From Ruthenibacterium avium (GTDB lineage: Bacteria > Bacillota > Clostridia > Oscillospirales > Ruminococcaceae), in NCBI GenBank assembly GCA_019118905.1, contig DWYA01000053.1, positions 1 to 48,728 on the forward strand: a stretch of DNA of 48,728 nt, written 5' to 3'. The notes below the pieces were generated by a model, which saw nothing but the letters and a program-made list of their open reading frames with translations, had not been told where the DNA came from and searched no databases. Positions 1 through 8,974 of the stretch are shown here, one piece after another; within the stretch, counting starts at the first letter, position 1, and every line of letters begins with the position of its first letter. The position numbers and the translations under genes were made by a program.

Positions 1-462
1 CCGCATAATATCCTGCACCGGAATATCAAACGCGGCCGTCTCCACGTTTGCCGCGGGCGGATTGACGCGGGGCATTCCGGCGGCATCCGTAGCGCCCTGT
101 GCAGCAGGCCGCGCACTTTGCGGGCTGCGGGCAATGTTTTGCCCCGTTGTTTCCGGCTGAGCGGATGCCATAGCAGGTACGGCAGGCTGCTCAAGCGGGC
201 GCTCTTTGGGTATGGCAATCGAGTCGGAAGTGTTTTCGCGGAACAAGTCGTAACGAATCACTTCCCCGGTTGCGCCACGCATCATCGCTTGCTGCTGCAA
301 GGCCTGGCGGCGAAGCTCGATGGTTCTCTGCTGCTCTTCCGAGGCCATGCGCTGTTTTTGTGCCTGTGCGGCACGCTGCGCACGGCGCAGAGCGGCAAGC
401 TCCGGCACCTCATGACGTTTCGCGCGTGAAATATCAATATTTCGAGGCGCTCTCGGGCTCAT
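1..462 (-). CDS. Unidentified protein, N-terminal 154 residues (cut by the window edge)
   Basis: An open frame of 154 codons runs from an ATG at 462 off the left edge with no stop. The start is supported by a G-rich Shine-Dalgarno (GGGGGGA) about 6 bases upstream, and it overlaps the end of the nadD-yqeK gene by 29 bp, so the two are probably co-translated. The first 70 residues are rich in Arg, Ala, Gln and Glu and look helical; residues 80-145 are Pro/Ala/Gln-rich and look disordered. No domain is recognisable. In related Clostridia the gene after yqeK is often a LytR-CpsA-Psr protein with a disordered leader before its membrane helix, so that is a possible identity, but this is inference from position only. 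Confidence 0.6.
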   Translation of the reverse strand, partial: MSPRAPRNIDISRAKRHEVPELAALRRAQRAAQAQKQRMASEEQQRTIELRRQALQQQAMMRGATGEVIRYDLFRENTSDSIAIPKERPLEQPAVPAMASAQPETTGQNIARSPQSARPAAQGATDAAGMPRVNPPAANVETAAFDIPVQDIMR

Positions 463-1657
463 GACAAATCCCCCCATACAATTGCTTTTTCATATCCTTG
501 TATGCCAGCAGGCTTTGCTCATCCACCGGTCGATTGCACTGCAAAAGCCATTCAATCGACATTCCCAAACCGCAAAAATAGCCGTCGTCTAAATTTTCCA
601 TCACTTTTTGACGTAAAAAGGCCACTTGTGGATAGCTTCTTTCTTCGCTGACCATATCGGCCATATAAATAATTTTGTCCAACTTTGTCATACCCGGTTT
701 TCCGGCGGTATGATTCGCAATGGCAGACAAAATTTCGGCATCGTCTACGCCGTAATCCCGCTGAGCCAACACAGCTGCCGCGCCGCCGTGCCAAATCACC
801 GACGCACGCGAAGCCGCATAATTGCTAATTATATCATTTCCTTTTAAAATCTGCAACAGAGATTCACTTGGCATCTCTTTGGCAATGTCATGCAAAAGCG
901 CGGCAAGCGCGGCTTTTTGAGGGTCCACACCGTTTTTTTCAGCCAGCTTTACCGCCATTTTTTCCACATTCAGCGTATGCTGAAAGCGCTTTTTGCTCAG
1001 CGTTCGCTGGGCCAGCTCGCGCGCGTCCTTCAGTGAAATCATGCACAACCTCTTTTCTTTTTGATACAATCCATGCGCTGCAATATAGCTTTGCACTTCT
1101 CCGGGCAGATAACGGGAAACGTCTTGTCCGCCGTACAGCCTTTCTCTCAGCTGGGCGCTGGAAAGCTCAATCGGCGGCGCATCCACTAAAATCACCTGCG
1201 CCCCTTCGCTTTGAAGCACCTGTGCCATATGCATCAGCTCTGCACTGTCGCCGTCTTTTCTGCTTTGCACCACCAGCGTGGCCATGCGCAGAATTTCGCG
1301 GTAATCTTTCCAAGTTTGAAAGCTTAAAAGCATATCGCTGCCCAGCGCCAAATAAATCTCCGCCTCGGGAAAGCGCGCGCAAAACGTGCGTAAAGTGTCC
1401 ACAGTATAGCTTTTTCCCGCGCGGCGAATTTCGGTTTCGTCCACTGTAACGTGCTGCGCCACAGGCAAAAAGCAGCGGCACATTGCAAGGCGGTGTTGCG
1501 GGGCCGTTGCACTGGCCGCTTTGTGGGGCGGCAGCCCGGCCGGCTCGATAAAAACCTGTGCCGGGTGCAGCTCTTTTACCGCCGCCCTCAACAGGTTCAT
1601 ATGTCCGTTATGGGGCGGGTCAAACGTTCCCCCATACAAAAGTATCCGCTGCTTCAT
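434..1657 (-). CDS. nadD: Fused nicotinate-nucleotide adenylyltransferase (NadD) and HD-domain YqeK
   Basis: A 407-residue fusion. Residues 1-200 are NadD, which adenylylates nicotinate mononucleotide in NAD synthesis: the nucleotidyltransferase loop GGTFDPPHNGH is at residues 9-19 and GSDMLLSFQTW follows near 106. Residues 204-407 are YqeK, an HD-family hydrolase that in studied Firmicutes cleaves Ap4A symmetrically: HTLNVEKMA, then ALLHDIAKE with the HD pair, then a later conserved His. In most Firmicutes these are two adjacent genes. Here there is no stop between them, yet an ATG at 1042 (residue 206) still has AAGAGG six bases upstream, so YqeK may also be made alone. The start overlaps the yhbY stop by 4 bp (ATGA). 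Confidence 0.9.
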   Translation of the reverse strand: MKQRILLYGGTFDPPHNGHMNLLRAAVKELHPAQVFIEPAGLPPHKAASATAPQHRLAMCRCFLPVAQHVTVDETEIRRAGKSYTVDTLRTFCARFPEAEIYLALGSDMLLSFQTWKDYREILRMATLVVQSRKDGDSAELMHMAQVLQSEGAQVILVDAPPIELSSAQLRERLYGGQDVSRYLPGEVQSYIAAHGLYQKEKRLCMISLKDARELAQRTLSKKRFQHTLNVEKMAVKLAEKNGVDPQKAALAALLHDIAKEMPSESLLQILKGNDIISNYAASRASVIWHGGAAAVLAQRDYGVDDAEILSAIANHTAGKPGMTKLDKIIYMADMVSEERSYPQVAFLRQKVMENLDDGYFCGLGMSIEWLLQCNRPVDEQSLLAYKDMKKQLYGGICHEPESASKY

Positions 1658-1953
1658 TTGCGCAAAAGATCGGCATATTTGCTGTCTTTTTTCTTTTGCA
1701 GATACAGCACAAATTTGGAGCCGATTACCTGAACACAGTCAGCGCCCGTTTTTTCCGCCAAGATTTCGGCGGCCTCGCGGGGGCTGTACGGGCTGTTTTC
1801 CAATACGCGCATTTTAATCAGTTCACGCGCGGCCAAACATTCGGCAGTGCTTTTGACAAGCGCCTCGTCGATTTCTCCTTTTCCTACTTGAAACACGACA
1901 TCCAAGCTTTGGGCATGTTTGCGCAAAACAGCGCGCTGTTTACTCGTTAACAT
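1654..1953 (-). CDS. yhbY: YhbY-type RNA-binding protein (CRS1-YhbY domain)
   Basis: A protein of 99 residues, the usual length for the single-domain YhbY family, which associates with the large ribosomal subunit during assembly. The N-terminal MLTSKQRAVLRKHAQSL, the central VGKGEIDEALV with the GxG-type loop, and the C-terminal VIGSKFVLY strand fit the family. The ATG at 1953 has AAGGAG seven bases upstream. It overlaps rdgB upstream by 14 bp and nadD-yqeK downstream by 4 bp, so the three genes form a tightly coupled translation unit. yhbY next to nadD is a common Firmicute arrangement. Confidence 0.88.
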   Translation of the reverse strand: MLTSKQRAVLRKHAQSLDVVFQVGKGEIDEALVKSTAECLAARELIKMRVLENSPYSPREAAEILAEKTGADCVQVIGSKFVLYLQKKKDSKYADLLRK

Positions 1954-2596
1954 TCGTTTGCTCCTTCTGGTTTGTTTTCTGATTCAGCAAGTTTGGCAGC
2001 TCCTGCTCCATTTTCATCAGAGCTGCACCGCGGTGGCTGATGGCATCCTTTTGCTGTGCCGTCAGCTGCGCATAGGTGAACTGTTCTTTATTTTCCAAGT
2101 CTTTTGCGACAAAAACCGGAATAAACAGCGGGTCGTAGCCAAAGCCGTTTGTTCCTTGGGGCTCAAAAGCGATGCTGCCGGGGCATTCCCCCTCCCAAAC
2201 CGCTTCGGTTCCGTCGGGAAACACCACGCAAATGGCGCTGACAAAACGTGCGCCGCGCTGCGCTTTGGGAACATTCTGCATCTCTTGCAGCAATTTGTCA
2301 TTATTGGCATCATCATCGCCGTGATGGCCGCAAAAACGCGCCGAGTACACGCCTGGCGCACCGTTTAAGGCGTCCACGCAAAGGCCGGAATCATCGGCAA
2401 TCGCAGCTTTTCCGCCGGCATTTGCAATGGCCCTTGCCTTGATGGCGGCATTCTCGGCAAATGTGGTGCCGGTTTCCTCCGGCTCCAGTGCAATTCCCGC
2501 CTCCTTTTGAGAGAGGACGGTATGTCCCATTCGGCCTAAAATGCGCCGCATTTCTTCCAGCTTATGTGCGTTGTTTGTGGCTGCAATCCATTCCAT
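1940..2596 (-). CDS. rdgB: XTP/dITP diphosphatase (RdgB/HAM1 family)
   Basis: Hydrolyses non-canonical purine triphosphates (XTP, dITP, ITP) to monophosphates so that they are not incorporated into DNA or RNA. Family motifs are all present: ATNNAHKLEEM at the N-terminus, ADDSGLCVDALNGAPGVYSA in the middle, GTNGFGYDPLF, and SHRGAAL near the C-terminus. The frame stays open 27 codons further upstream, but the ATG at 2596 has GCGAGGGA at the right distance and gives the normal N-terminus, so it is preferred (218 residues). An 86-bp gap separates it from ftsY; it contains TATAGT, which could be part of a weak promoter. Confidence 0.93.
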   Translation of the reverse strand: MEWIAATNNAHKLEEMRRILGRMGHTVLSQKEAGIALEPEETGTTFAENAAIKARAIANAGGKAAIADDSGLCVDALNGAPGVYSARFCGHHGDDDANNDKLLQEMQNVPKAQRGARFVSAICVVFPDGTEAVWEGECPGSIAFEPQGTNGFGYDPLFIPVFVAKDLENKEQFTYAQLTAQQKDAISHRGAALMKMEQELPNLLNQKTNQKEQTNVNE

Positions 2597-2682
2597 TTCG
2601 ATCCCTCGCTGTACTATGATACTATACAAATGTGAAAATTTCATCATAAAAGCGCTTGTGCGCGCCATCCGTGTCATTCCGG

Positions 2683-3594
2683 TTACACTTCACGCAGGAA
2701 CAAAGCGTCTACAAAGGCATCGGAATCAAAGGGCATTAAATCGTCCATTTTTTCGCCCACACCCACAAAGCGCACCGGCAAGCCCAGCTTCTCTTTCACA
2801 GAAATCACCGCGCCGCCCTTGGCCGTGCCGTCCAGTTTTGTCAAAATGACGCCCGTCGCCCCGGCAGCCTCCACAAATTGGCGCGCTTGCTGGATAGCAT
2901 TCTGGCCCGTGATGGCGTCCAGCACCAGCAGGGTTTCACAGCTGGCATTGGGGCTTGCTTTGCGCACAACGCGGCTGATTTTAGAAAGCTCGTCCATCAG
3001 ATTTTTCTTGTTGTGCAAACGTCCTGCCGTATCGCAGATAACAAGGTCGGTTCCTCTTGCGGCTGCGGCCTGCACCGCGTCAAAAATCACAGCGGCCGGG
3101 TCTGCGCCCTCTTTGTGCTTGATGATGGGGACATTGGCGCGCTGAGCCCAAATGTCGAGCTGTTCAGACGCAGCCGCGCGGAAGGTGTCGCCCGCCGCCA
3201 AAAGCACGCTTTTGCCCTCGCCGGTATACAGATGCGCCAGCTTGGCAATCGAGGTAGTTTTGCCCACGCCGTTGACGCCGATGACCAAAATTACTGCCGG
3301 CTTACCGGACAAGTCCATGGGGGTATCCACGGCCATGCGTTCTTTAATAATGCCTTTCAAAGCATCGAGTGCCTCCGCACCGGTTTTTAAGCGCTGCGCG
3401 CGCACACGGCGCTGAAGCTCCTGCACCAATTCCATGGCCACATCCGCGCCGGTATCTGCCAGAATGAGCTGCTCCTCCAAATCATCGTACATTTCATCGT
3501 TGATTTCGCCCGCGTTAACCAGATTTCCAATCGTTCCGAAAATGCTGTCGCGCGTTTTTTTCAAGCTTTGACCCAGTTTTTCAAAAAATCCCAT
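2683..3594 (-). CDS. ftsY: Signal recognition particle receptor FtsY
   Basis: GTPase receptor that docks SRP-ribosome complexes at the cytoplasmic membrane for co-translational insertion. It has 303 residues with an N-terminal helical bundle (about 1-85) and the G domain after it: P-loop GVNGVGKT (106-113), GDTFRAAASEQL, the DTAGRL switch, TKLDGTAKGG, and a closing GVGEKMDDLMPFD. It lacks the long acidic A domain of E. coli FtsY, as is normal for Gram-positive bacteria. It follows smc by 20 bp, the conserved smc-ftsY order. In many genomes ffh comes next, but here rdgB does. Confidence 0.97.
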   Translation of the reverse strand: MGFFEKLGQSLKKTRDSIFGTIGNLVNAGEINDEMYDDLEEQLILADTGADVAMELVQELQRRVRAQRLKTGAEALDALKGIIKERMAVDTPMDLSGKPAVILVIGVNGVGKTTSIAKLAHLYTGEGKSVLLAAGDTFRAAASEQLDIWAQRANVPIIKHKEGADPAAVIFDAVQAAAARGTDLVICDTAGRLHNKKNLMDELSKISRVVRKASPNASCETLLVLDAITGQNAIQQARQFVEAAGATGVILTKLDGTAKGGAVISVKEKLGLPVRFVGVGEKMDDLMPFDSDAFVDALFLREV

Positions 3595-3614
3595 ACGGTT
3601 TCACCTCATTCTTA

Positions 3615-6600
3615 TTATACCAGTGCAGCCTCGGCCTGCGCTACATCTAATTTCAATACTTTCGACACGCCGTCCTCCTGCATGGTCACGCCATACAAAA
3701 CATCGGCTTGTTCCATGGTACCGCGGCGGTGCGTAATGACGACAAACTGTGTTTCGCGGCAGATGCGGCGCAGATACTGCGCATAACGCACGACGTTCAC
3801 GTCGTCCAAGGCCGCCTCAATTTCGTCCATCACGCAGAACGGCGACGGGTTGACCGCCAAAATCGCAAAGTAAATAGCAATGGCCACCAGCGCTTGCTCG
3901 CCGCCGGATAAGCTGGCAAGGTCTTTGATCACTTTGCCCGGCGGCGTCACCTCAATACTGATGCCGCTGGAAAGCACATCGTTTTCATCGTCCAGATACA
4001 AGCGCGCGGAACCGCCGCCGAAAAGCAGCTGAAAAATACGCCCAAAGTGCGTGTTGATTTCCGCAAAGCTTTTGGCAAACATTTCTCGCATTTCCGCACA
4101 CAGCTGGGCAATCAATTCCAGCAGTTCGGCTTTGCTCTTTTCCACATCGCCAACCTGCACGCGCAAAAACTCGTAGCGCTGCTTCACTTGCTCGTATTCC
4201 TCAATCGCCCCGACATTGACATTGCCCAGCGCCTTGATTTCCGCGCGCACCTGCGCCACCATCATGCGCAGCTCGGCAATCGACTCAAACGGCTGGCAAA
4301 GTGCTTCCGCCGCTTCCAAGCTCAGCTCGTATTCTTCCCAGAGCTTTGCAGCCGTTTGCTGATACTCGCTGTCCTTAGCCTGTTTTTGCTCCTCTAAGCG
4401 GGCAGCCTCTCGCGTGAGGGCTTCCTTTTCCCCGCTCAAGGTTCGCGCCTTTCGCGTTTGCTCGCTGATGGAGCCTTCCTTCTCCATGCGCTGCGATGCA
4501 CACGCCGCAATCTCCTGCTCCTTTTGCTGAATATCCCGTCGGCCCTGCTCGACACTTTCGCGCACTCTTTCCATTTCTTTGGCCGTCTGCTCGTTTTTCT
4601 CGTGCAGCCGCGCAATTCCGGCTTTCAGCTCCTCGGCGCGCTGTGCCGCTTGCCCTGTTTGTGTATGCAAATGCTCCAGCGCAGTATCAATGCTTTCAAT
4701 GTCGCGGTCTTTTGACAAAATTTCCAGCTTTAATGCCGAAAGTTCTTCCGAAAGAGCCGTGCGCTGTTTGAGGAAATCGGTGTCGTTGCCGACAATTTCT
4801 TTCAATTCCTGCTCTAACGCATTTGTTTTTTCTTCCAGCGCTTTCTTTCGCTCGGCATCGCTTTGCATCTGGCGGTCATGCTGTTCCAGCTTATCGCGGA
4901 GTGCTGAACATTCATTTTCTAATTGTTGACGGATTTGATCCAGTTGAAGCAGTCCTGCGCGTACCCGGCGCATTTCGGCTTCGGCACGGATTTCGTCCGT
5001 CTGCGCCGTTGTTTGGCGCTGCTGTGCGCTTTCCAGCTGGGCTTTGAGCTGCGCCGTTTCCGCCTCGGCTTGCGCGGTTTGCTCGGCCGCCGTTTCCCGG
5101 CGCGCTTTCAAACGCTCCAGCTTTGCTTTCAGCTCGTCCATTTCCTGCTTGCGGCTGAACAGTCCCGCCGAACGCTGCACACTGCCGCCCGTAAACGAAC
5201 CGCCCGCATTGACTACTTGGCCGTCCACCGTTACCACACGGTTTTTGTAATCGAGCAGCTTTGCCACGCGCGCCGCCTCGTCAATATCTTGTACAACCAC
5301 AATGCGCCCCAGCAAATTGGACACCACCACGGAAAACTCCGATTGAAAGCGCACTAAATCACACGCCAGCACCGCGCCCTGCGGCAGCCTTGACGCATCA
5401 AAATGAGCCGGCCGCACCGTATCGAGCGGCAAAAAGGTAGCGCGTCCTGCGCGTTCCGCTTTTAAGAATGCCATCGCCGCTTTGGCCGCTTGCTGATCCT
5501 CCACAACAATATTTTGCATCGCCGCGCCGAGCGCCGTTTCCACGGCGACTTCATAACCGCTCTGCACCGTTAAAATGGTAGAGACTGGGCCAAAAATGCC
5601 GCGCAGTCTTCTGTTTTGCACTGCCTTCATCACGCTTTTCACGCTGTAATGAAAGCCGTCGAGATTTTTTTCAAAATCCTGCAAGACGGAAAGACGCTGC
5701 GCCGCGTTTTCTTCCTCGCGGCGAATTTTTTCTTCTTCCTGACGAGCCTGCTGCTGCGCGTTGCTTTTTGCTTCCAGCTTTAATTCCAGCCCTCGCGCCA
5801 CGTTGGTGCTCGTTTCCTTGCGCGCTTTGGCATCGTTCCACATCGCCTGTGTATCTGCCGATTCTTCCTGCATCCGCGCTTGCGCGCGCACATTTTCTTC
5901 CAGCTCTGCCCCGGCTGCGGCAAGGCGTGTTTGTGCCGCGTCAAAAGCGCTTTGCTGCGCCGCTTGCTGCACTTTGACCGCCGTCATCTCCTGTGCAATG
6001 CCCGCCAGCTGCGCTTCCAGCGCTCCGCGCTTTTCTCCGCTGGCCAGACTGCTTTCCAAAATCTGCTGCAATTCCCCCGTCAAGCGGTGTTCCTGCTCAT
6101 GCAAAAGTGCAAGAGCCTGCTGCACTTTTTCGCGCTCGGCACAGCGGCGCTCTTTCTCGGCTTGTGTCTGTTCGCTTGAGCGTCCCGCCGCTTCCAGTTC
6201 CTCGCGCATTTGCTGCGCGGCGGCATCATTGTGCTGGCGGTTGTTTTCCAGCACGGCCAAGCGTGCATCCGCGCCGGAAATGTCCTGCGTAATGGTGCGG
6301 ATGTCTAAATTCAGCTGTTCGGCCTTTCGGTTTAACGCCTCAATTTCGGCGCGTACCTGCTCGGTTTGGGCGTCGGCCTCATCCATTTCCTTGGAAATTC
6401 GGTTATAATCCGCACGCGCAATTTCCAGCTTTCGCTGTTGGTCGCGCAGCGCCTCCCGCGCTTTGTGTACGGTGTCCACCCAAAGGGTTACTTCCAGCTG
6501 TTTGCGGCGCTCGGCCATTTGAATAAAGCGGTGCGCCTTTTCGCTTTCTTTTTGCAGGGGAACGACGCGCTGTTCCAGTTCGCCCAAAATATCGCGCAGA

Positions 6601-7172
6601 CGAACTAGATTTTCCTCTGCCGCATCGAGCCGTTTTTCCGCTTCGTTTTTTCGGTAGCGAAAGCGGGCAATGCCCGAAGCTTCTTCAAAAATTTCGCGGC
6701 GCTCGGCAGATTTTGCGCCTACAATTTCCGCAATGCGCCCCTGCCCGATGATTGAATACCCGTCACGGCCAATGCCGGTGTCCAAAAACATCTCATAAAT
6801 GTCTTTTAAGCGGACATTCTGGCCGTTAATGGTGTACTCACTTTCGCCGGAACGGTAATATTTACGCCCGATAATTACCTCGTCGGCGTCTACATCAATG
6901 CGCCGGTCGGTGTTGTCAATATACAGCCGCACAAAGGCAAAGCCCATGGCCCCGCGCGTCTGCGTACCGCCGAAAATGACGTTTTCCATTTTTCCGCCGC
7001 CGCGCAGCTGGCGGGCGCTGGTTTCGCCCAGCACCCAGCGAATGGCATCGGAAATATTGGATTTTCCAGAGCCGTTCGGCCCCACAACCGCCGTAATTCC
7101 TTTTTCAATCGTAATTTTGATTTTATCGGGAAACGACTTAAAGCCTTGTATTTCCAGTGCCTTTAAAAACAT
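3615..7172 (-). CDS. smc: Chromosome segregation ATPase SMC
   Basis: A full-length condensin subunit of 1185 residues. The N-terminal head carries Walker A GPNGSGKSN (31-39). A long coiled coil with heavy Glu/Gln/Arg/Ala content leads to a hinge at about 510-670, containing RGIFGPVSTIL and the Gly-rich GGSFTGGSVQRS, then the return coil. The C-terminal head has the signature LSGGEQALVAIAI and Walker B FCVMDEIEAALDD. It forms the ring-shaped dimer that, with ScpA and ScpB (not in this window), compacts and separates chromosomes. It sits between rnc and ftsY as in most Firmicutes. Confidence 0.97.
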   Translation of the reverse strand: MFLKALEIQGFKSFPDKIKITIEKGITAVVGPNGSGKSNISDAIRWVLGETSARQLRGGGKMENVIFGGTQTRGAMGFAFVRLYIDNTDRRIDVDADEVIIGRKYYRSGESEYTINGQNVRLKDIYEMFLDTGIGRDGYSIIGQGRIAEIVGAKSAERREIFEEASGIARFRYRKNEAEKRLDAAEENLVRLRDILGELEQRVVPLQKESEKAHRFIQMAERRKQLEVTLWVDTVHKAREALRDQQRKLEIARADYNRISKEMDEADAQTEQVRAEIEALNRKAEQLNLDIRTITQDISGADARLAVLENNRQHNDAAAQQMREELEAAGRSSEQTQAEKERRCAEREKVQQALALLHEQEHRLTGELQQILESSLASGEKRGALEAQLAGIAQEMTAVKVQQAAQQSAFDAAQTRLAAAGAELEENVRAQARMQEESADTQAMWNDAKARKETSTNVARGLELKLEAKSNAQQQARQEEEKIRREEENAAQRLSVLQDFEKNLDGFHYSVKSVMKAVQNRRLRGIFGPVSTILTVQSGYEVAVETALGAAMQNIVVEDQQAAKAAMAFLKAERAGRATFLPLDTVRPAHFDASRLPQGAVLACDLVRFQSEFSVVVSNLLGRIVVVQDIDEAARVAKLLDYKNRVVTVDGQVVNAGGSFTGGSVQRSAGLFSRKQEMDELKAKLERLKARRETAAEQTAQAEAETAQLKAQLESAQQRQTTAQTDEIRAEAEMRRVRAGLLQLDQIRQQLENECSALRDKLEQHDRQMQSDAERKKALEEKTNALEQELKEIVGNDTDFLKQRTALSEELSALKLEILSKDRDIESIDTALEHLHTQTGQAAQRAEELKAGIARLHEKNEQTAKEMERVRESVEQGRRDIQQKEQEIAACASQRMEKEGSISEQTRKARTLSGEKEALTREAARLEEQKQAKDSEYQQTAAKLWEEYELSLEAAEALCQPFESIAELRMMVAQVRAEIKALGNVNVGAIEEYEQVKQRYEFLRVQVGDVEKSKAELLELIAQLCAEMREMFAKSFAEINTHFGRIFQLLFGGGSARLYLDDENDVLSSGISIEVTPPGKVIKDLASLSGGEQALVAIAIYFAILAVNPSPFCVMDEIEAALDDVNVVRYAQYLRRICRETQFVVITHRRGTMEQADVLYGVTMQEDGVSKVLKLDVAQAEAALV

Positions 7173-7229
7173 GCTGTATCCTTTCCTTGCACGGCGAACC
7201 CGTTCCGTTCGTGATTGGTTTTGGGCGGT

Positions 7230-7904
7230 TTAATACCCCATCAGCGTCAGCGCTTCTTTTGCGGCCATTTGTTCGGCCTGCTTTTTGGAATGGCCTTCGC
7301 CCGTTCCAATGCAGTTGGAGTTCAAATGCACCTGCACCACAAAATGCTTGTCGTGGTCGGGGCCGCTCTCATCCGTTACCATATACGAAAGACGTTCCTC
7401 GGGGTTTTGCTGAATAATTTCCTGAAGCTTTGTTTTGTAGTCTTCTTCTGTATTTTTACACGTCAGCGCCTGTGTAATAAACGGCAGAATAAACCGGCGA
7501 GCCTGTTCAATACCGCCATCTAAGTACAGCGCCGCAATCACAGCTTCAAACGCATCCGACACGACGCTGGGGCGGCGGCGTCCCCCGCCCAGTTCTTCTC
7601 CGTGGCCAAGGCGCAGATAATCGCCCAGCCGAATTTTCTGGGCAAAGCCAAACAGCGCGTTTTCGCACACAAGGCTTGCACGCATACGAGTCAGTTCACC
7701 CTCGGGCAAATCGTTGTGTGTAAATAAGTAATCGGCAACCACAATGGAAAGCACGGAATCGCCCAGAAATTCCAGCCGCTCATTGTGCTTTGTGCCGCGT
7801 CTGGCTTCGTTGGCATACGAAGTATGCGTCAGAGCCGTTTCGAGCAGTGAGGGGTCCTGAAAGCGGTATCCCAGTGTCTTTTCCAGTTCCTTCATATCGT
7901 GCAT
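7230..7904 (-). CDS. rnc: Ribonuclease III
   Basis: Endonuclease of double-stranded RNA that processes rRNA precursors and some mRNAs. It has 224 residues: a catalytic domain at about 5-150 with the signature NERLEFLGDS (41-50) holding the metal-binding acidic residues, and a C-terminal double-stranded RNA-binding domain at about 155-222 ending in KKQAEQMAAKEAL. The ATG at 7904 has GGGGAGAG about 8 bases upstream and lies one base after the plsX stop, so the two are probably translationally coupled. The acpP gene often found between plsX and rnc is absent. Confidence 0.96.
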   Translation of the reverse strand: MHDMKELEKTLGYRFQDPSLLETALTHTSYANEARRGTKHNERLEFLGDSVLSIVVADYLFTHNDLPEGELTRMRASLVCENALFGFAQKIRLGDYLRLGHGEELGGGRRRPSVVSDAFEAVIAALYLDGGIEQARRFILPFITQALTCKNTEEDYKTKLQEIIQQNPEERLSYMVTDESGPDHDKHFVVQVHLNSNCIGTGEGHSKKQAEQMAAKEALTLMGY

Positions 7905-7905
7905 C

Positions 7906-8931
7906 TTATTCTCTCCCCTGTGCCGGTGTTTCGTTGTCCTCCAAGGCGGCCAGCTTTTGAGCCATATTCTCTACCACATGGCCATCCACGCAGCGTTTTG
8001 CCTGCCGAATCGCGTTTTTAAAGGCCTTTGCGTTCGAGGAACCGTGCGCCTTAATCACCGGCTTGCACACACCCATCATCAAAGCGCCGCCGTGTTCGTC
8101 GGCATCCAGCATCTTTTTAAAATCGCTCAAGCCGCCCTTGACCAAAAGATAGCCAATCTTCGTGACAAGGCTGCGCAAAAACACCTTTTTCAGCTCTCCA
8201 ACGAGGCTTTTGGCCAGTCCCTCGGTCAGCTTTAAAATCACATTGCCTGTAAAGCCGTCGCACACAACCACATCGGCTTGACCCGTGGGAATATCGCGCG
8301 GCTCAATATTGCCCACAAAGTGCATTTGTTTATTTTGTTTCATACGCGCGTGCGCTTCTACATAGACGGGCGTTCCCTTGCTTTCCTCCGCGCCGTTGTT
8401 CACCAGCGCCACAGTGGGGTTTTGGCGGTTCATCGCACGTTCCATGTACACACTGCCCATAATGCCGAATGCCTCCAGCATTTCCGGGCGGCACTCCACA
8501 TTTGCCCCTGCGTCGAGCAGCAAATAAGGCTTTTGTGTGCCGGGAATCACCGTGCCGATGGCAGGGCGCTTCACCCCTTTCAGGCGCTTGACAATCAGCG
8601 TTGCACCCGCCAGCAAAGCGCCTGTGGAACCGGCAGACACAAAGGAGTCACCCTCGCCCTTTGCCAGCAGATTCATGCCTACTACCATGGAGGAATCCTT
8701 TTTCTTGCGCACTGCGGCGGTCGGCTCGTCACACATCGAAATTTCTTCTTTTGCGTCCACAATGCGAATCTTTTGCATGTCAATCGCGTGTTCTTTGACC
8801 GCCTTTGCAATTTTTTCGCTGCTGCCAACGGCGATAATGTCCACACCGTATTCTTTCACGGCTTGGCTGGCACCTTTTAAAATCTCAGCCGGTGCATTGT
8901 CACCGCCCATTGCGTCAATGATAATGGTCAT
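7906..8931 (-). CDS. plsX: Phosphate acyltransferase PlsX
   Basis: Makes acyl-phosphate from acyl-ACP, the first step of phosphatidic acid synthesis in Gram-positive bacteria (the PlsX/PlsY route). The N-terminus IIIDAMGGDNAP is diagnostic, and later come VSAGSTGALLAGA, LLLDAGANVECRP and VVCDGFTGNVILK. The frame is open for 8 codons upstream, but the ATG at 8931 is preceded by GGAGGG at 7 bases and begins the normal protein (341 residues). It acts as a peripheral membrane enzyme. The neighbours fapR and rpmF seen in other genomes are missing; trmFO precedes it by 43 bp. Confidence 0.96.
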   Translation of the reverse strand: MTIIIDAMGGDNAPAEILKGASQAVKEYGVDIIAVGSSEKIAKAVKEHAIDMQKIRIVDAKEEISMCDEPTAAVRKKKDSSMVVGMNLLAKGEGDSFVSAGSTGALLAGATLIVKRLKGVKRPAIGTVIPGTQKPYLLLDAGANVECRPEMLEAFGIMGSVYMERAMNRQNPTVALVNNGAEESKGTPVYVEAHARMKQNKQMHFVGNIEPRDIPTGQADVVVCDGFTGNVILKLTEGLAKSLVGELKKVFLRSLVTKIGYLLVKGGLSDFKKMLDADEHGGALMMGVCKPVIKAHGSSNAKAFKNAIRQAKRCVDGHVVENMAQKLAALEDNETPAQGRE

Positions 8932-8974
8932 GTCGTTTCCCTCCAAAAAAGTCATTTACGCGCCAATGCGCACC

